A stretch of 33,933 nucleotides of DNA, from assembly GCA_025350365.1 (NCBI GenBank), contig JANXXY010000465.1:1-33933 (forward strand). The letters are read 5' to 3'. Of this stretch, positions 19,971-29,420 are shown one piece after another. Position 1 is the first letter of the stretch. Each line of letters starts with the position of its first letter. Under the pieces are notes generated by a model, which had not been told where the DNA came from, did not search any database, and worked only from the letters and a program-made list of their open reading frames with translations. Source of the DNA: Bacteroidales bacterium (lineage in GTDB: Bacteria > Bacteroidota > Bacteroidia > Bacteroidales > JAAUTT01). Position numbers and translations under genes: made by a program.

Positions 19971-21512
19971 CTAATTTTTCTTAATTCCTTCGAGCTTAAT
20001 TCCGTTCACTCTTGTTTCCGTATCGTTTTCATAGGTAACCGCTAATAAAAGGGCACCTTCAATTGTATATTTTTTCCATACTTTTTCCTTTATTCCACTA
20101 ACATAATATTGTTCTTCACGAACTCTACCATCAGCAAAATAATAGATATGTTTACCATCAGCATTGCCTTGAATAAAGTTACCTTCGTAACCCAGCACTC
20201 CATTTTTGAAATATTCCTTCCAAATTCCGTCTTTAAATCCATTAGTATAATTTCCCTGCTCAATAATATCACCCGCAATAACCTTCCATAATCCTTCCTT
20301 TTCGCCGTCTAAATAACTCCCTTTTTCGATTGTATCTCCCGTAATTGAAAATTCCAAATATTTGCCTTCTCTTTTACCGTTAGTGAAGGTCTCGAGCCGC
20401 AAAGGCTTACCATTGTTATAAAACCATTTCCATTCGCCGTTTAGGACACCGTTTTTGAAATTTCCAATTTGCTCATTCGCACCTTCTTTGAAAAAAAAAT
20501 TCCACTCCCCATTCTGTCTATTATTTGAATATAAACCTTGCGACTTTTTAAACCCGTCATCGAAAAAATAAGTCCAATTACCTTCCCTTGAGCCATCTTC
20601 ATTTATAATACCCTGACTAACAATTTTTCCCAACTCATTATAAATAAAAGCATTTATAACCTTTCCATTACCATCATATTGCCGATGAATCCCAACAGGT
20701 ACACCTTTCCTAAAATATCCTTTTTTTAATATTTTACCAGATGAATCATAATCTATTTTTTCATCAATATCCAAACTATCCTGTTTGGGTCTATCAACTA
20801 ATTTTCCATCCCTGTATAATAAATTCAATGTTAGTTTTCCAACCTTATCATAATCTTTAGCATAACCCGATAATTGATCACTTTTATATTCTTTTTCATT
20901 TTTTAATTTTCCATCATCATAAAAGTCTTTCCAAATACCCACTTTTGATCCATTCACGATCCTATTAATATTTTGTTTATCGGTAATATAATCATTATAA
21001 AAAACATATAAAGTAATAGGCATACCTTGTTTATCGTATTCTTTTCCATTACCATTTCTCTTATTATTTTTAAAATTAATTATTTCGTGTATCGATCCTT
21101 CGGGATAATAGTAGAATGATAAACCCTCTTTGCTATCGTTTACGTATAATTCTTTAGATTTAATAACATTCTTTTTGCCGGTATTTTTTTTTTCTAATGA
21201 AGAATACTTATAAGAATAACCATTCTTTTTACCCATCACATAATTTATCTTTTCCAATGTATCTCCAACTTCACTATAAAATACCCACACACTATCCAAT
21301 AAATGATTTTTACGATTGCCTTCCGATTTTATAACACTATTCACATAATAAGTTTTCCAATAACCGTCCGGTTTACTGTTAATCATTAAGCCTTCACTGG
21401 ATAATTTTCCATTTGGAAAGTAAATTTTTACATAGCCATTTTCCTGCTTAGCAACTTGTCCCAAACATACATTACAATAGACACATATAAAAATGAATAC
21501 TAATTTCTTCAT
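19971..21512 (-). CDS. Secreted MORN-variant/YwqK-family repeat protein
   Basis: 513 aa; signal peptide; many G-x(n)-G-x-W-x-Y-x-x-G repeats (NGEWKWFYNNGKPLRLETFTNGKREGKYLEF; KDGIWKEYFKNGVLGYEGNFIQGNADGKHIYYFADG). Confidence 0.85.
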   Translation of the reverse strand: MKKLVFIFICVYCNVCLGQVAKQENGYVKIYFPNGKLSSEGLMINSKPDGYWKTYYVNSVIKSEGNRKNHLLDSVWVFYSEVGDTLEKINYVMGKKNGYSYKYSSLEKKNTGKKNVIKSKELYVNDSKEGLSFYYYPEGSIHEIINFKNNKRNGNGKEYDKQGMPITLYVFYNDYITDKQNINRIVNGSKVGIWKDFYDDGKLKNEKEYKSDQLSGYAKDYDKVGKLTLNLLYRDGKLVDRPKQDSLDIDEKIDYDSSGKILKKGYFRKGVPVGIHRQYDGNGKVINAFIYNELGKIVSQGIINEDGSREGNWTYFFDDGFKKSQGLYSNNRQNGEWNFFFKEGANEQIGNFKNGVLNGEWKWFYNNGKPLRLETFTNGKREGKYLEFSITGDTIEKGSYLDGEKEGLWKVIAGDIIEQGNYTNGFKDGIWKEYFKNGVLGYEGNFIQGNADGKHIYYFADGRVREEQYYVSGIKEKVWKKYTIEGALLLAVTYENDTETRVNGIKLEGIKKN

Positions 21513-21518
21513 ATTAAT

Positions 21519-22508
21519 CTATTTAAAACCCAAATTTTCAGAAATAGAAAGCATCCTTCGAATAGGAAGTTCAGCCTTAGCACGAATATTTTCGTCTAAA
21601 TTAATCTCAAATCTATTATATTTTAAACTTATATAAATTTTTTTCAAACTAATTAATTTCATATACTGACAATCATTGCAAGCACAAGTAGAGTCATTGG
21701 GAGGAGCAGGTATAAAAACTTTTTGAGGCATGGTTAATTTCATTTGATGTAATATTCCCGACTCAGTACAAACTATGTATGATTTAGCATCGTCCTTCTG
21801 CACAAAATTTAACAAGCCAGAAGTAGAACCTATGTAATCTGCCAATATTAATATTTTCTTATCACATTCAGGATGAGCAATTATTTTAGCGCCTATATTT
21901 TCATTCTTTATTTTAATAATCTTTTCGAGTGAAAACCTATCATGCACATGGCAGGCACCATCCCATATCACCATATCCCTACCGGTAATACTTTTTATAT
22001 AATTACCCAAATTTCTATCAGGAGCAAATATAATTTTTTCATTTTTATCCAATGAATTAACGATACCTAAAGCATTGGATGACGTACATACTATATCAGT
22101 CAAAGCCTTTATTTTTGCACTCGTGTTTACATAAGATATAACAGTGTGATTTGGGTATTTATTTAAAAATTCTTTAAAATCAGTTTCATTACATGAATCG
22201 GCCAATGAACACCCTGCATCCAAATCGGGTATTAAAACAGTTTTTTCCGGACACAAAATTTTTGCTGTTTCTGCCATAAAAACTACACCGGCAAATACAA
22301 TCACATCCGCTTGTGTTTTAGCTGCCTGTTGCGACAATTGCAAACTGTCTCCTACAAAATCAGCAATATCTTGAATTTCCGCTTCCTGATAGTAATGAGC
22401 TAATATAATTGCATTCCTTTTCTTTTTTATTTTTCCAATTTCAACAATTAATTCTTCATTACTAAGATTCAAATTTAGGTGATTTCTTTCATTTAATATA
22501 TTAATCAT
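21519..22508 (-). CDS. nadA: Quinolinate synthase
   Basis: 329 aa; IILAHYYQEAEIQDIADFVGDSLQLSQ, VFMAETAKILCPEKTVLIPDLDAGCSLADSC, NDCQYM. Confidence 0.97.
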   Translation of the reverse strand: MINILNERNHLNLNLSNEELIVEIGKIKKKRNAIILAHYYQEAEIQDIADFVGDSLQLSQQAAKTQADVIVFAGVVFMAETAKILCPEKTVLIPDLDAGCSLADSCNETDFKEFLNKYPNHTVISYVNTSAKIKALTDIVCTSSNALGIVNSLDKNEKIIFAPDRNLGNYIKSITGRDMVIWDGACHVHDRFSLEKIIKIKNENIGAKIIAHPECDKKILILADYIGSTSGLLNFVQKDDAKSYIVCTESGILHQMKLTMPQKVFIPAPPNDSTCACNDCQYMKLISLKKIYISLKYNRFEINLDENIRAKAELPIRRMLSISENLGFK

Positions 22509-22989
22509 ATAAACACTATATTAATATTATTTCTTTTAATTAAAATTATATATAGTAATGATAATAGGCTGTTAATAATGTTTACAAAAAAAGGCACTAA
22601 TCCTTGTTTTCTTCGTTATTAAGAAAACCCCCGGTTTAGTTAACAACCTTATTTTATTTAGTTATTCTCATTATCAAATACTTTTATAAGTTATTAACAG
22701 CTGTTAATATCTACAAAGTTTGATAATTTTTAACTGATTCACTACATAAAAGTGTTTAAATTCGGTTGAATACTTTACCTAAAATAACAGGTATAAATTT
22801 TGGATGTTCAGTAAAAAGGATTATATAAATGGGATATTTTCAATTCAAATTTATTTTATAAGTATTTTTAACGAAGAACTAACGTTTTATTAACAAATTA
22901 CGAAAGGAGATGAAAATTGTTAATAAGCTGATTTTATGAATAAGCTGCCGAAATAATTAAAAAATAAATTTTTCACTTCAAAAAGAAAA

Positions 22990-23044
22990 ACCGCCTGATT
23001 TAATTTTCAAGCAATAAAAGAGACTTGAAATTAAACCACGCGGT
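22990..23044 (-). terminator. Rho-independent terminator of the ROK gene 23066-24025
   Basis: Outer stem ACCGC (22990-22994) / GCGGT (23040-23044), inner stem TTTAATTTTCAAG / CTTGAAATTAAA; read on minus strand it is followed by GCGGTTTTTCTTTTT. Confidence 0.72.
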
Positions 23045-23065
23045 AAAGCCTTATCAATAAGAAAA

Positions 23066-24025
23066 TTACTTTCCTAATTCCTTCCAAATTAGGGCACTTG
23101 CACCCATTACAGCAATATTTTTGTCCTGCAATCCGGAAGGTAAAATTTTTATTTTATTTCTATAAATTGGCAATAGATGTTCTTCAAAGCTTTTTATGGT
23201 TGGTTTGAATAAAATTTCGCCAGCTTTTGCCAGACCTCCAAACAGGAAAATAGCTTCGGGAGAGGTATGAGCTACAGCATCGGCTAATTTTGCTCCCAGA
23301 ATAAAACCGGTATATTCAAAGGCCTCAATGGCAATAGGGTCTTTTCTTTTTGCAGCGTCGAAAATTTTTTCTGAAGTAAGTTCATAGAAATTGTACTGGC
23401 GAAGTTCACTATCCTCCGACATATCGCACATAAGTTTGAAAGCTGTGCGTTTAATACCTGTAGCGCTACAATATGTTTCTAAACAGCCGAGTTTACCACA
23501 GCCACAGCGTCGCCCATTGGGTTCAACCATAACGTGACCAAGTTCGCCAGCAAAACCATCGAAACCATAAATCATCTCACCGTTGGCCACAAGACCGCTG
23601 CCTAAACCAGTACCCAGTGTTATAACAATATAATCGCGAAGGCCTTTAGCCCCGCCATATAATCCCTCACCAATGGCTGCGGCGTTTGCATCATTGGAAA
23701 GAACAATAGGGACATTGATGTATTTTTTGAATAATTCGGCAAAATGGATTACACCCTTCCATTTTAAGTTTGGAGCAAATTCGATGGTACCTTTATAGTA
23801 ATTACCATTTGGCGCTCCAAATCCGGCTCCTTTTATTTCAATTTCATTTTTAATAGGCAAAATAGCCTTTTCAATTTCATCAAATAAATTTTTCTGATAA
23901 TCAGTTACGTTATCAAAAGTATCGGTAGGGATTGATCCTTCGATAAGTACATTCCCATCACGATCAACGATTCCAAACTTTGTAAAAGTTCCGCCAATAT
24001 CAACGCCAATTACTACTTGTTTCAT
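23066..24025 (-). CDS. ROK family sugar kinase (glucokinase-like)
   Basis: 319 aa; GVDIGGTFTKFGIVD, SNDANAAAIGE, zinc motif GHVMVEPNGRRCGCGKLGCLETYCS. Confidence 0.93.
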   Translation of the reverse strand: MKQVVIGVDIGGTFTKFGIVDRDGNVLIEGSIPTDTFDNVTDYQKNLFDEIEKAILPIKNEIEIKGAGFGAPNGNYYKGTIEFAPNLKWKGVIHFAELFKKYINVPIVLSNDANAAAIGEGLYGGAKGLRDYIVITLGTGLGSGLVANGEMIYGFDGFAGELGHVMVEPNGRRCGCGKLGCLETYCSATGIKRTAFKLMCDMSEDSELRQYNFYELTSEKIFDAAKRKDPIAIEAFEYTGFILGAKLADAVAHTSPEAIFLFGGLAKAGEILFKPTIKSFEEHLLPIYRNKIKILPSGLQDKNIAVMGASALIWKELGK

Positions 24026-24182
24026 GATAAAAAAATTAAAGTCAGTTAGTATTAAAAGATAAATTAAATGTGTTTCGAAGATTAAAAAAATCCGAAAAAT
24101 TAAAAGAAGAGCAAAGATAGAAATTTGAAGGATAAATAATAATTGTTCTTCTGCTTAGATAAATTAATGTTTTTTAAAATAA

Positions 24183-25286
24183 TTATCTATCGAGTTCGTT
24201 AAGGGCAAATGCATAAGCACCAATAGAAACAGCATGGTTAGTACCCAGTTTTGAAAGGCCAATACCAATTCGTTTCATTGGGTCATAGGTCAATATTTTA
24301 GTGGTTCCCGGCACAGTTATTTTTTTAGCTTCACCTTTAAGGAATGATTTTAATTCGCTGTCATCGTCAAGGTTGAATGCTTTGGAATCAAGTCGGGAAA
24401 GTTTATTCCCATCAATTGATTCGATAGTACTATTTAATTCCTTTACTATGCGTGGCATAAATAAAGTTGCTGCCCCGGAGAGACCTCCTCCAATAACTAT
24501 TAATCCATCAATAAGGGTAATGGCATTCGCCAGAGCATCGCCGATTATTTCAGCCATTTGATCAAATGATTTCAAGGCCGCAACTTTGTCACCATCTGCA
24601 CTACCAGTTGCAATATCGTAAATTTCTTTGGGAGAAAGAGAGTTCCCTGATTTTACTTTAGCGTTTTCATTATAAACGCGTTGTATCGCGCGAATGCTTA
24701 CGCCTTCCTCGGCATAACATCTGGGGGTTACTTTATTTCTTGTGATCCAAATTTCACCTGCAGAGGAATTGTCTCCGATAAATAATTCTCCATTTCGTAC
24801 AATACCACCACCAAAACCAGTACCGAGAGTTATTCCAAAAAGATTTTTGTATCGTTTAGGACTGCCGGCTTGCCTTAATTTTTCGTTAATTTCAGGAAGT
24901 AGGCCACCAAGGGCTTCACCATATGCAAACAAATCACCATCGTTATTTATATATACAGGTATACCAAAAATTTCCTGAAGCATTGGACCTAGGGCGATAC
25001 CACCACGGAACCCTGGTAAATTTTCAAGATCTCCAATAATTCCATTTGGATAGTCACTTGGTCCCGGAAAAGAAAAACTTATAGCATTTGGCCTTGCAGG
25101 GAGTTTCTCTTTAATTTTTGAAAAACCGTCAACAATTGTATTGAGGCATAATTTTAAATTGGCGCCATTTGAAGGAAGAATTATTGTTTCAACAATTTCC
25201 TGGTTTGATTGGATTGCTGAAAATACAAAATTTGTACCTCCTGCATCAAGCGTCATTACTATTCTTTTATCATTACTATACTTCAT
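24183..25286 (-). CDS. ROK family protein (second, divergent)
   Basis: 367 aa; TLDAGGTNFVFSAIQ, NNDGDLFAYGEALGG, GITLGTGFGGGIV; lacks the canonical CxCGxxGCxE motif. Confidence 0.88.
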   Translation of the reverse strand: MKYSNDKRIVMTLDAGGTNFVFSAIQSNQEIVETIILPSNGANLKLCLNTIVDGFSKIKEKLPARPNAISFSFPGPSDYPNGIIGDLENLPGFRGGIALGPMLQEIFGIPVYINNDGDLFAYGEALGGLLPEINEKLRQAGSPKRYKNLFGITLGTGFGGGIVRNGELFIGDNSSAGEIWITRNKVTPRCYAEEGVSIRAIQRVYNENAKVKSGNSLSPKEIYDIATGSADGDKVAALKSFDQMAEIIGDALANAITLIDGLIVIGGGLSGAATLFMPRIVKELNSTIESIDGNKLSRLDSKAFNLDDDSELKSFLKGEAKKITVPGTTKILTYDPMKRIGIGLSKLGTNHAVSIGAYAFALNELDR

Positions 25287-25338
25287 GCAGATTTTTTTAA
25301 AATTATTATTTTTAATACTTTATTGGACTTATAAGACG

Positions 25339-25360
25339 GCTTATCCTTATCGGGATAAGC
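25339..25360. repeat. Hairpin with tandem CTTATC half-sites upstream of ROK gene 2
   Basis: GCTTATCC (25339-25346) / GGATAAGC (25353-25360); contains CTTATC-CTTATC-GG-GATAAG. Confidence 0.5.
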
Positions 25361-25504
25361 ATACAACAGTGAAAAAGTTTGTCATTAATTATCAATGCAA
25401 GATACATACTTATGAAATTTTATTATCAGGGTTTTTCAACAGATTTATTAACATTTTTAAAAATATATGTAACTTAGCTAATTGAAACCAAACTACGACA
25501 AGCA

Positions 25505-26368
25505 ATGATTAAAAATTTTATTGTACCTATTGATTTTTCCGAGGATTCTCTAAAAGGTTTGGAATTAGCTATTCTATTTTCTACAAAGTTATATCTGAAT
25601 GTGCAAATGGTTTATGTGCAAAAGAGAACGGCAGAACACTTTCCAAGTGCTGTTCGTGAGGAATATAATAAGGCTAAGGAAAAGTTTGAAATAATAGTTC
25701 AGGATTATTCTAATCGATTTGGAAATAATTCAAAACTGAGATATATTATTAAAAAGGGGCCAAAAGTTTACGAAGAAGTTGTGAATCAGGCTGAATCATA
25801 CAAAGAAAGTATTATTGCAGCGTCAACTCACGGAACCTCAGGATTTGAGGAGTTTTTCATAGGCAGTAATGCTTTTAAAATAATTTCTGCGACAACACGA
25901 CCTGTGATTGCCATTCGGAAAGGACCAATTCCAAAAGATATTAAAAGAATTATTCTTCCAATCGATGTTATGCCGGAAACGCGTCAGAAAGTACCGTTGA
26001 CAGCTGAAATAGCCGAAATTTTTGGTGCAGAAGTGCATGTTATTGAAGTAAGCACTTCGCGAAGTATTAAAGTTCATAAGCGATTAGCTGCATATTCGAA
26101 GCAAGTTAACAACTACTTGAAAAGTAAAAACATAGTTGTAGTAAACCGAACCCTTGTTGGAGATAATGTTGCCGATATTACCGTTGAATATGCAAATAGT
26201 GTTCAGGCAGATATGATATCAATTATCACCGAACAACAAAGTAGCATTACAAATTTAATTTTAGGTAATTATGCGCAACAAGTTCTGAATAAGGCTAATA
26301 TTCCCGTGCTAAATATTACACCCCGCGAAATTCAGATAAAAGGAACGTTCAGTACGTTTGGTGGATAA
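25505..26368 (+). CDS. Universal stress protein, two UspA domains
   Basis: 287 aa; first domain IVPIDFSEDSLKGLELAI ... ASTHGTSGFEEFFIGSNAFKI; second domain starts IILPIDVMPETRQKVPLTAEIAE. Confidence 0.93.
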   Translation: MIKNFIVPIDFSEDSLKGLELAILFSTKLYLNVQMVYVQKRTAEHFPSAVREEYNKAKEKFEIIVQDYSNRFGNNSKLRYIIKKGPKVYEEVVNQAESYKESIIAASTHGTSGFEEFFIGSNAFKIISATTRPVIAIRKGPIPKDIKRIILPIDVMPETRQKVPLTAEIAEIFGAEVHVIEVSTSRSIKVHKRLAAYSKQVNNYLKSKNIVVVNRTLVGDNVADITVEYANSVQADMISIITEQQSSITNLILGNYAQQVLNKANIPVLNITPREIQIKGTFSTFGG

Positions 26369-26371
26369 TTT

Positions 26372-28267
26372 TTAGTTTTTATTGTATAGCCTATTATTCA
26401 GTACTCTGGATGTAAATTGCTGGATTATAGCTTTCGTTTTTAATTCCATCGCGGAAGCAAGCGTTAATGAATCATTTAATATATTTATTTTCAGATATTT
26501 ATCTATTGAAATATTATTAAGGGCGATGCTTCTTTCTCCATCAAAAGTAAGCATATAATCCCCTTCAAAATATTGATAAATTCCTCCTGCAAAATTGATT
26601 GAAAAACCTGTTTCTTTCGAAAAAACACTTCTTCCAAAAGCAAAATAACGCTTGGTGATGCCCAGATAATCTAAAATGGAAGGCATTATATCGGCTTGTT
26701 GGGCAACACTTGGGTTAATTCCTTTTAGCAAACTGTCACCGGGATGATAGAAGATTATCGGAATACGGTAAATACCAGCACGAGTGCCATATATAGCCGT
26801 TTGCTCTTTGGCAGTATGGTCGGCTACGAAAACAAATAAGGTATTTTTGAACCATGGCATTTTTGAAATTGCATTAAAAAATTTACTCAAAGCATAATCA
26901 GCATATCGAATTGATGTAAGTTGTTGATTTGAAGCATGTAAAATTTTTATATATTTCTCAGGGATATTATACGGATGATGCGACGACAAGGTAAACACTG
27001 AACTGAAGAATGGCTGTGGAAAAGAATTAAGTTTTTTAGCATAAAACTGCAAAAATGGCTCATCATAGATACCCCAATTGCCATCAAAGGCGGTAGGCCC
27101 GTCATATTCATTTAATCCATAGTAGTGTTTTATTCCTGCAATATTGCAAAACTCATCGAATCCCATAGTACCATTTCTTCCACCATGAAAAAAAGACGTG
27201 TGATAGCCGTTTGCTCCTAAAATTAAAGGCAATGCTTCCAGTTGATTACTAGAAAAACGGGATGAAATATAAGGATTATCCATTAATCCAGGCAACGAAG
27301 CAAAAATAGCCGGTAAAGCCTGAATTGATTGTTTTCCGTTAGCAAATGCGTTTTCAAAAGTCAAACTTTGATGAATAATACTATCCAAAAAGGGAGTATA
27401 ACCACTTTTTCCATTAAGTGAACCAATAAATTCTTTTGAAAAGCTTTCAAGAATGATAATAACAACATTATCTCTTCGTGTTATCATATTTGTCCCGGTT
27501 TGCTTTTCAGGTGAATAAATTTTATCAAGTTCTCCAGGGTTAAAATATGTTTTAAGTTTAAATTCCTCATTGTTAAGTGTATGAAGTATAGAGAATGGTG
27601 TATTTAGCAATAAAGGAATATTTTGCGAATAAGTATACCTTGCGGCAGAGATAAGTCGAATGGGTTTCAATCCGGAGCCCCGTGCCCCGAGAAATAGTAG
27701 TCCCGGCACCAATACAAAAAGTAAACCAGCCCCAATCCATTGAATGAATGTAAATTGAAAAGATTCAGATTTTCTGAATGGGACTCTTTTTATAAGATAA
27801 ACACCTAAAAATATGAAACCCAGCCAACATAAGACGATGTACCAGAAATCTTTCAAAAATTGAGGCAAAAGAGTAAGAACATCATTATTCATGAAAATGA
27901 AACTGAAAATATCAGCAGTTGAACGTTTTCCTGTGTATTTAAAGTACTCTAAGTCAATTAGATTTAACAGTATCAGAAAAAAATTGACGAAATAAAATAA
28001 AAAACCGACCACCTGTTTATATTTCTTATAATGAATGAAATTGAAGGGAAACAAATAAAGAAATAGGAATAACAAATTATACTGAATGATTGCCGAGTAA
28101 TCAAAACGTATACCGAAGAAAAACACCTTCAAAATTTCCATTGAGGAATTTTGTGAAAACGTCAGATGATTAAATATATAGAATAAATAACGACATAAGC
28201 TATAGAAAATAAGAATAATAGCTAGCCGATATAAAAGGTTGGCTATTTGTTTAAGATAAGGAGTCAT
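26372..28267 (-). CDS. LTA synthase family / sulfatase-like membrane phosphoglycerol transferase
   Basis: 631 aa; multiple N-terminal TM segments, then alkaline-phosphatase-superfamily domain (NVVIIILESFSKEFIG, ANGKQSIQALPAI, FFHGGRNGTMGFDEF, VFVADHT). Confidence 0.9.
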   Translation of the reverse strand: MTPYLKQIANLLYRLAIILIFYSLCRYLFYIFNHLTFSQNSSMEILKVFFFGIRFDYSAIIQYNLLFLFLYLFPFNFIHYKKYKQVVGFLFYFVNFFLILLNLIDLEYFKYTGKRSTADIFSFIFMNNDVLTLLPQFLKDFWYIVLCWLGFIFLGVYLIKRVPFRKSESFQFTFIQWIGAGLLFVLVPGLLFLGARGSGLKPIRLISAARYTYSQNIPLLLNTPFSILHTLNNEEFKLKTYFNPGELDKIYSPEKQTGTNMITRRDNVVIIILESFSKEFIGSLNGKSGYTPFLDSIIHQSLTFENAFANGKQSIQALPAIFASLPGLMDNPYISSRFSSNQLEALPLILGANGYHTSFFHGGRNGTMGFDEFCNIAGIKHYYGLNEYDGPTAFDGNWGIYDEPFLQFYAKKLNSFPQPFFSSVFTLSSHHPYNIPEKYIKILHASNQQLTSIRYADYALSKFFNAISKMPWFKNTLFVFVADHTAKEQTAIYGTRAGIYRIPIIFYHPGDSLLKGINPSVAQQADIMPSILDYLGITKRYFAFGRSVFSKETGFSINFAGGIYQYFEGDYMLTFDGERSIALNNISIDKYLKINILNDSLTLASAMELKTKAIIQQFTSRVLNNRLYNKN

Positions 28268-28422
28268 TCGTGTGAGTATTTGTATTTAAGGGCGACATGA
28301 ACTTGACAAAACTAATAAAAGATATTGGTTCTCTTTAAAAAGATTGAATATCTTTACTCAGCTATCAAATACGATCAATAGGGCAAAACATTAGTGTAGA
28401 TTGAAAGATGGAATAAATATAC

Positions 28423-28538
28423 AATACTTCGTTAAATTTGAAAATTTGAAAAAGATTGGTTAATAACTAGTTACGATTAATTTCAGTTTTTGAATTTATA
28501 CTCATTATCAGTATCTTAAAAAAAAATAACGAAGTATT
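28423..28538. repeat. 12-bp perfect inverted repeats (AATACTTCGTTA ... TAACGAAGTATT) bounding 92 bp
   Basis: 28423-28434 and 28527-28538 are exact reverse complements; located between divergent genes. Confidence 0.55.
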
Positions 28539-28581
28539 AAAATATATAAAAATAGTATCCATTTTGTATAAGGTTAGTTGC

Positions 28582-29271
28582 ATGAAATTTGGAGTGTATA
28601 TATTAGATTTTATTGGTTTATTTTTCCCCAAAATATGCGCCTCGTGCGATAATAACTTAATGCGCAACGAAAGATTTCTGTGTACCCAGTGTTTGTGGGA
28701 ACTTCCGAAAACGAATTTTCATAACGATATTGAAAACGAAGTAGCGAAAACTTTTTGGGGTAGAGTGGTTCTTGAGAATGCGACGGCTCATTTTTATTTT
28801 AAAAAGGGAGGCCATGTGCAGAAATTATTACACAAATTAAAGTACAAGGATCAAAAAGAAATAGGAGTGGAGTTGGGTAAAATAATTGGATTCGATTTGT
28901 TGGGAACTGCTTATTCGGCGATTGATATGGTTATTCCTGTTCCATTGCATAAAAGTAAATTGAGAAAAAGGGGTTATAATCAAAGCGAATACATTGCCCG
29001 TGGAATTTCAGAGATTTTGAAAAAACCACTTGATACAAAAAATCTTGTGAGATCACTCGCAAATCCATCACAAACTAAAAAGCACCGATACGAACGATGG
29101 ACGAATGTGGAAGGAATTTTTTTGGTTACCGATGCGGAAGACTTAGCAAATAAGCATGTGTTGCTTGTAGATGATGTGATTACAACCGGATCAACACTCG
29201 AAGCATGTGTTGAAGCTTTACAAATGGCTTCAAATGTTAAAGTGAGTATAGCCGTTGTGGCATTGGCTTAA
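28582..29271 (+). CDS. ComF family phosphoribosyltransferase-like protein
   Basis: Zn finger CASCDNNLMRNERFLCTQC, PRT loop VLLVDDVITTGSTLEAC. The ORF track starts at a TTG (28564); ATG at 28582 preferred. Confidence 0.92.
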   Translation: MKFGVYILDFIGLFFPKICASCDNNLMRNERFLCTQCLWELPKTNFHNDIENEVAKTFWGRVVLENATAHFYFKKGGHVQKLLHKLKYKDQKEIGVELGKIIGFDLLGTAYSAIDMVIPVPLHKSKLRKRGYNQSEYIARGISEILKKPLDTKNLVRSLANPSQTKKHRYERWTNVEGIFLVTDAEDLANKHVLLVDDVITTGSTLEACVEALQMASNVKVSIAVVALA

Positions 29272-29282
29272 AAAAACGTAAT

Positions 29283-29371
29283 ATCACGCCCTTTCAGATA
29301 CTAAGTAAAACCTTGTTTTACATTTAAGTAGGGCGTTGCCCTACTTTATTGATTACACCCTTTCAGATACT
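29283..29371. repeat. REP/BIME-like element: hairpin flanked by two direct 20-mers
   Basis: AT(C/T)AC(G/A)CCCTTTCAGATACT at 29283-29302 and 29352-29371 flank the perfect hairpin AAGTAGGGC-GTT-GCCCTACTT (29326-29346). Confidence 0.68.
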
Positions 29372-29420
29372 TCACTAAACAACATTAATTTACAGTTTAT
29401 AAAAGCCTAATTTACACTGA

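Noticed and set aside
19971-21512. Toxin-antitoxin system suggested by YwqK-family annotation
   Set aside because: No adjacent toxin gene; neighbours are nadA and ruvB, and the protein has a signal peptide.
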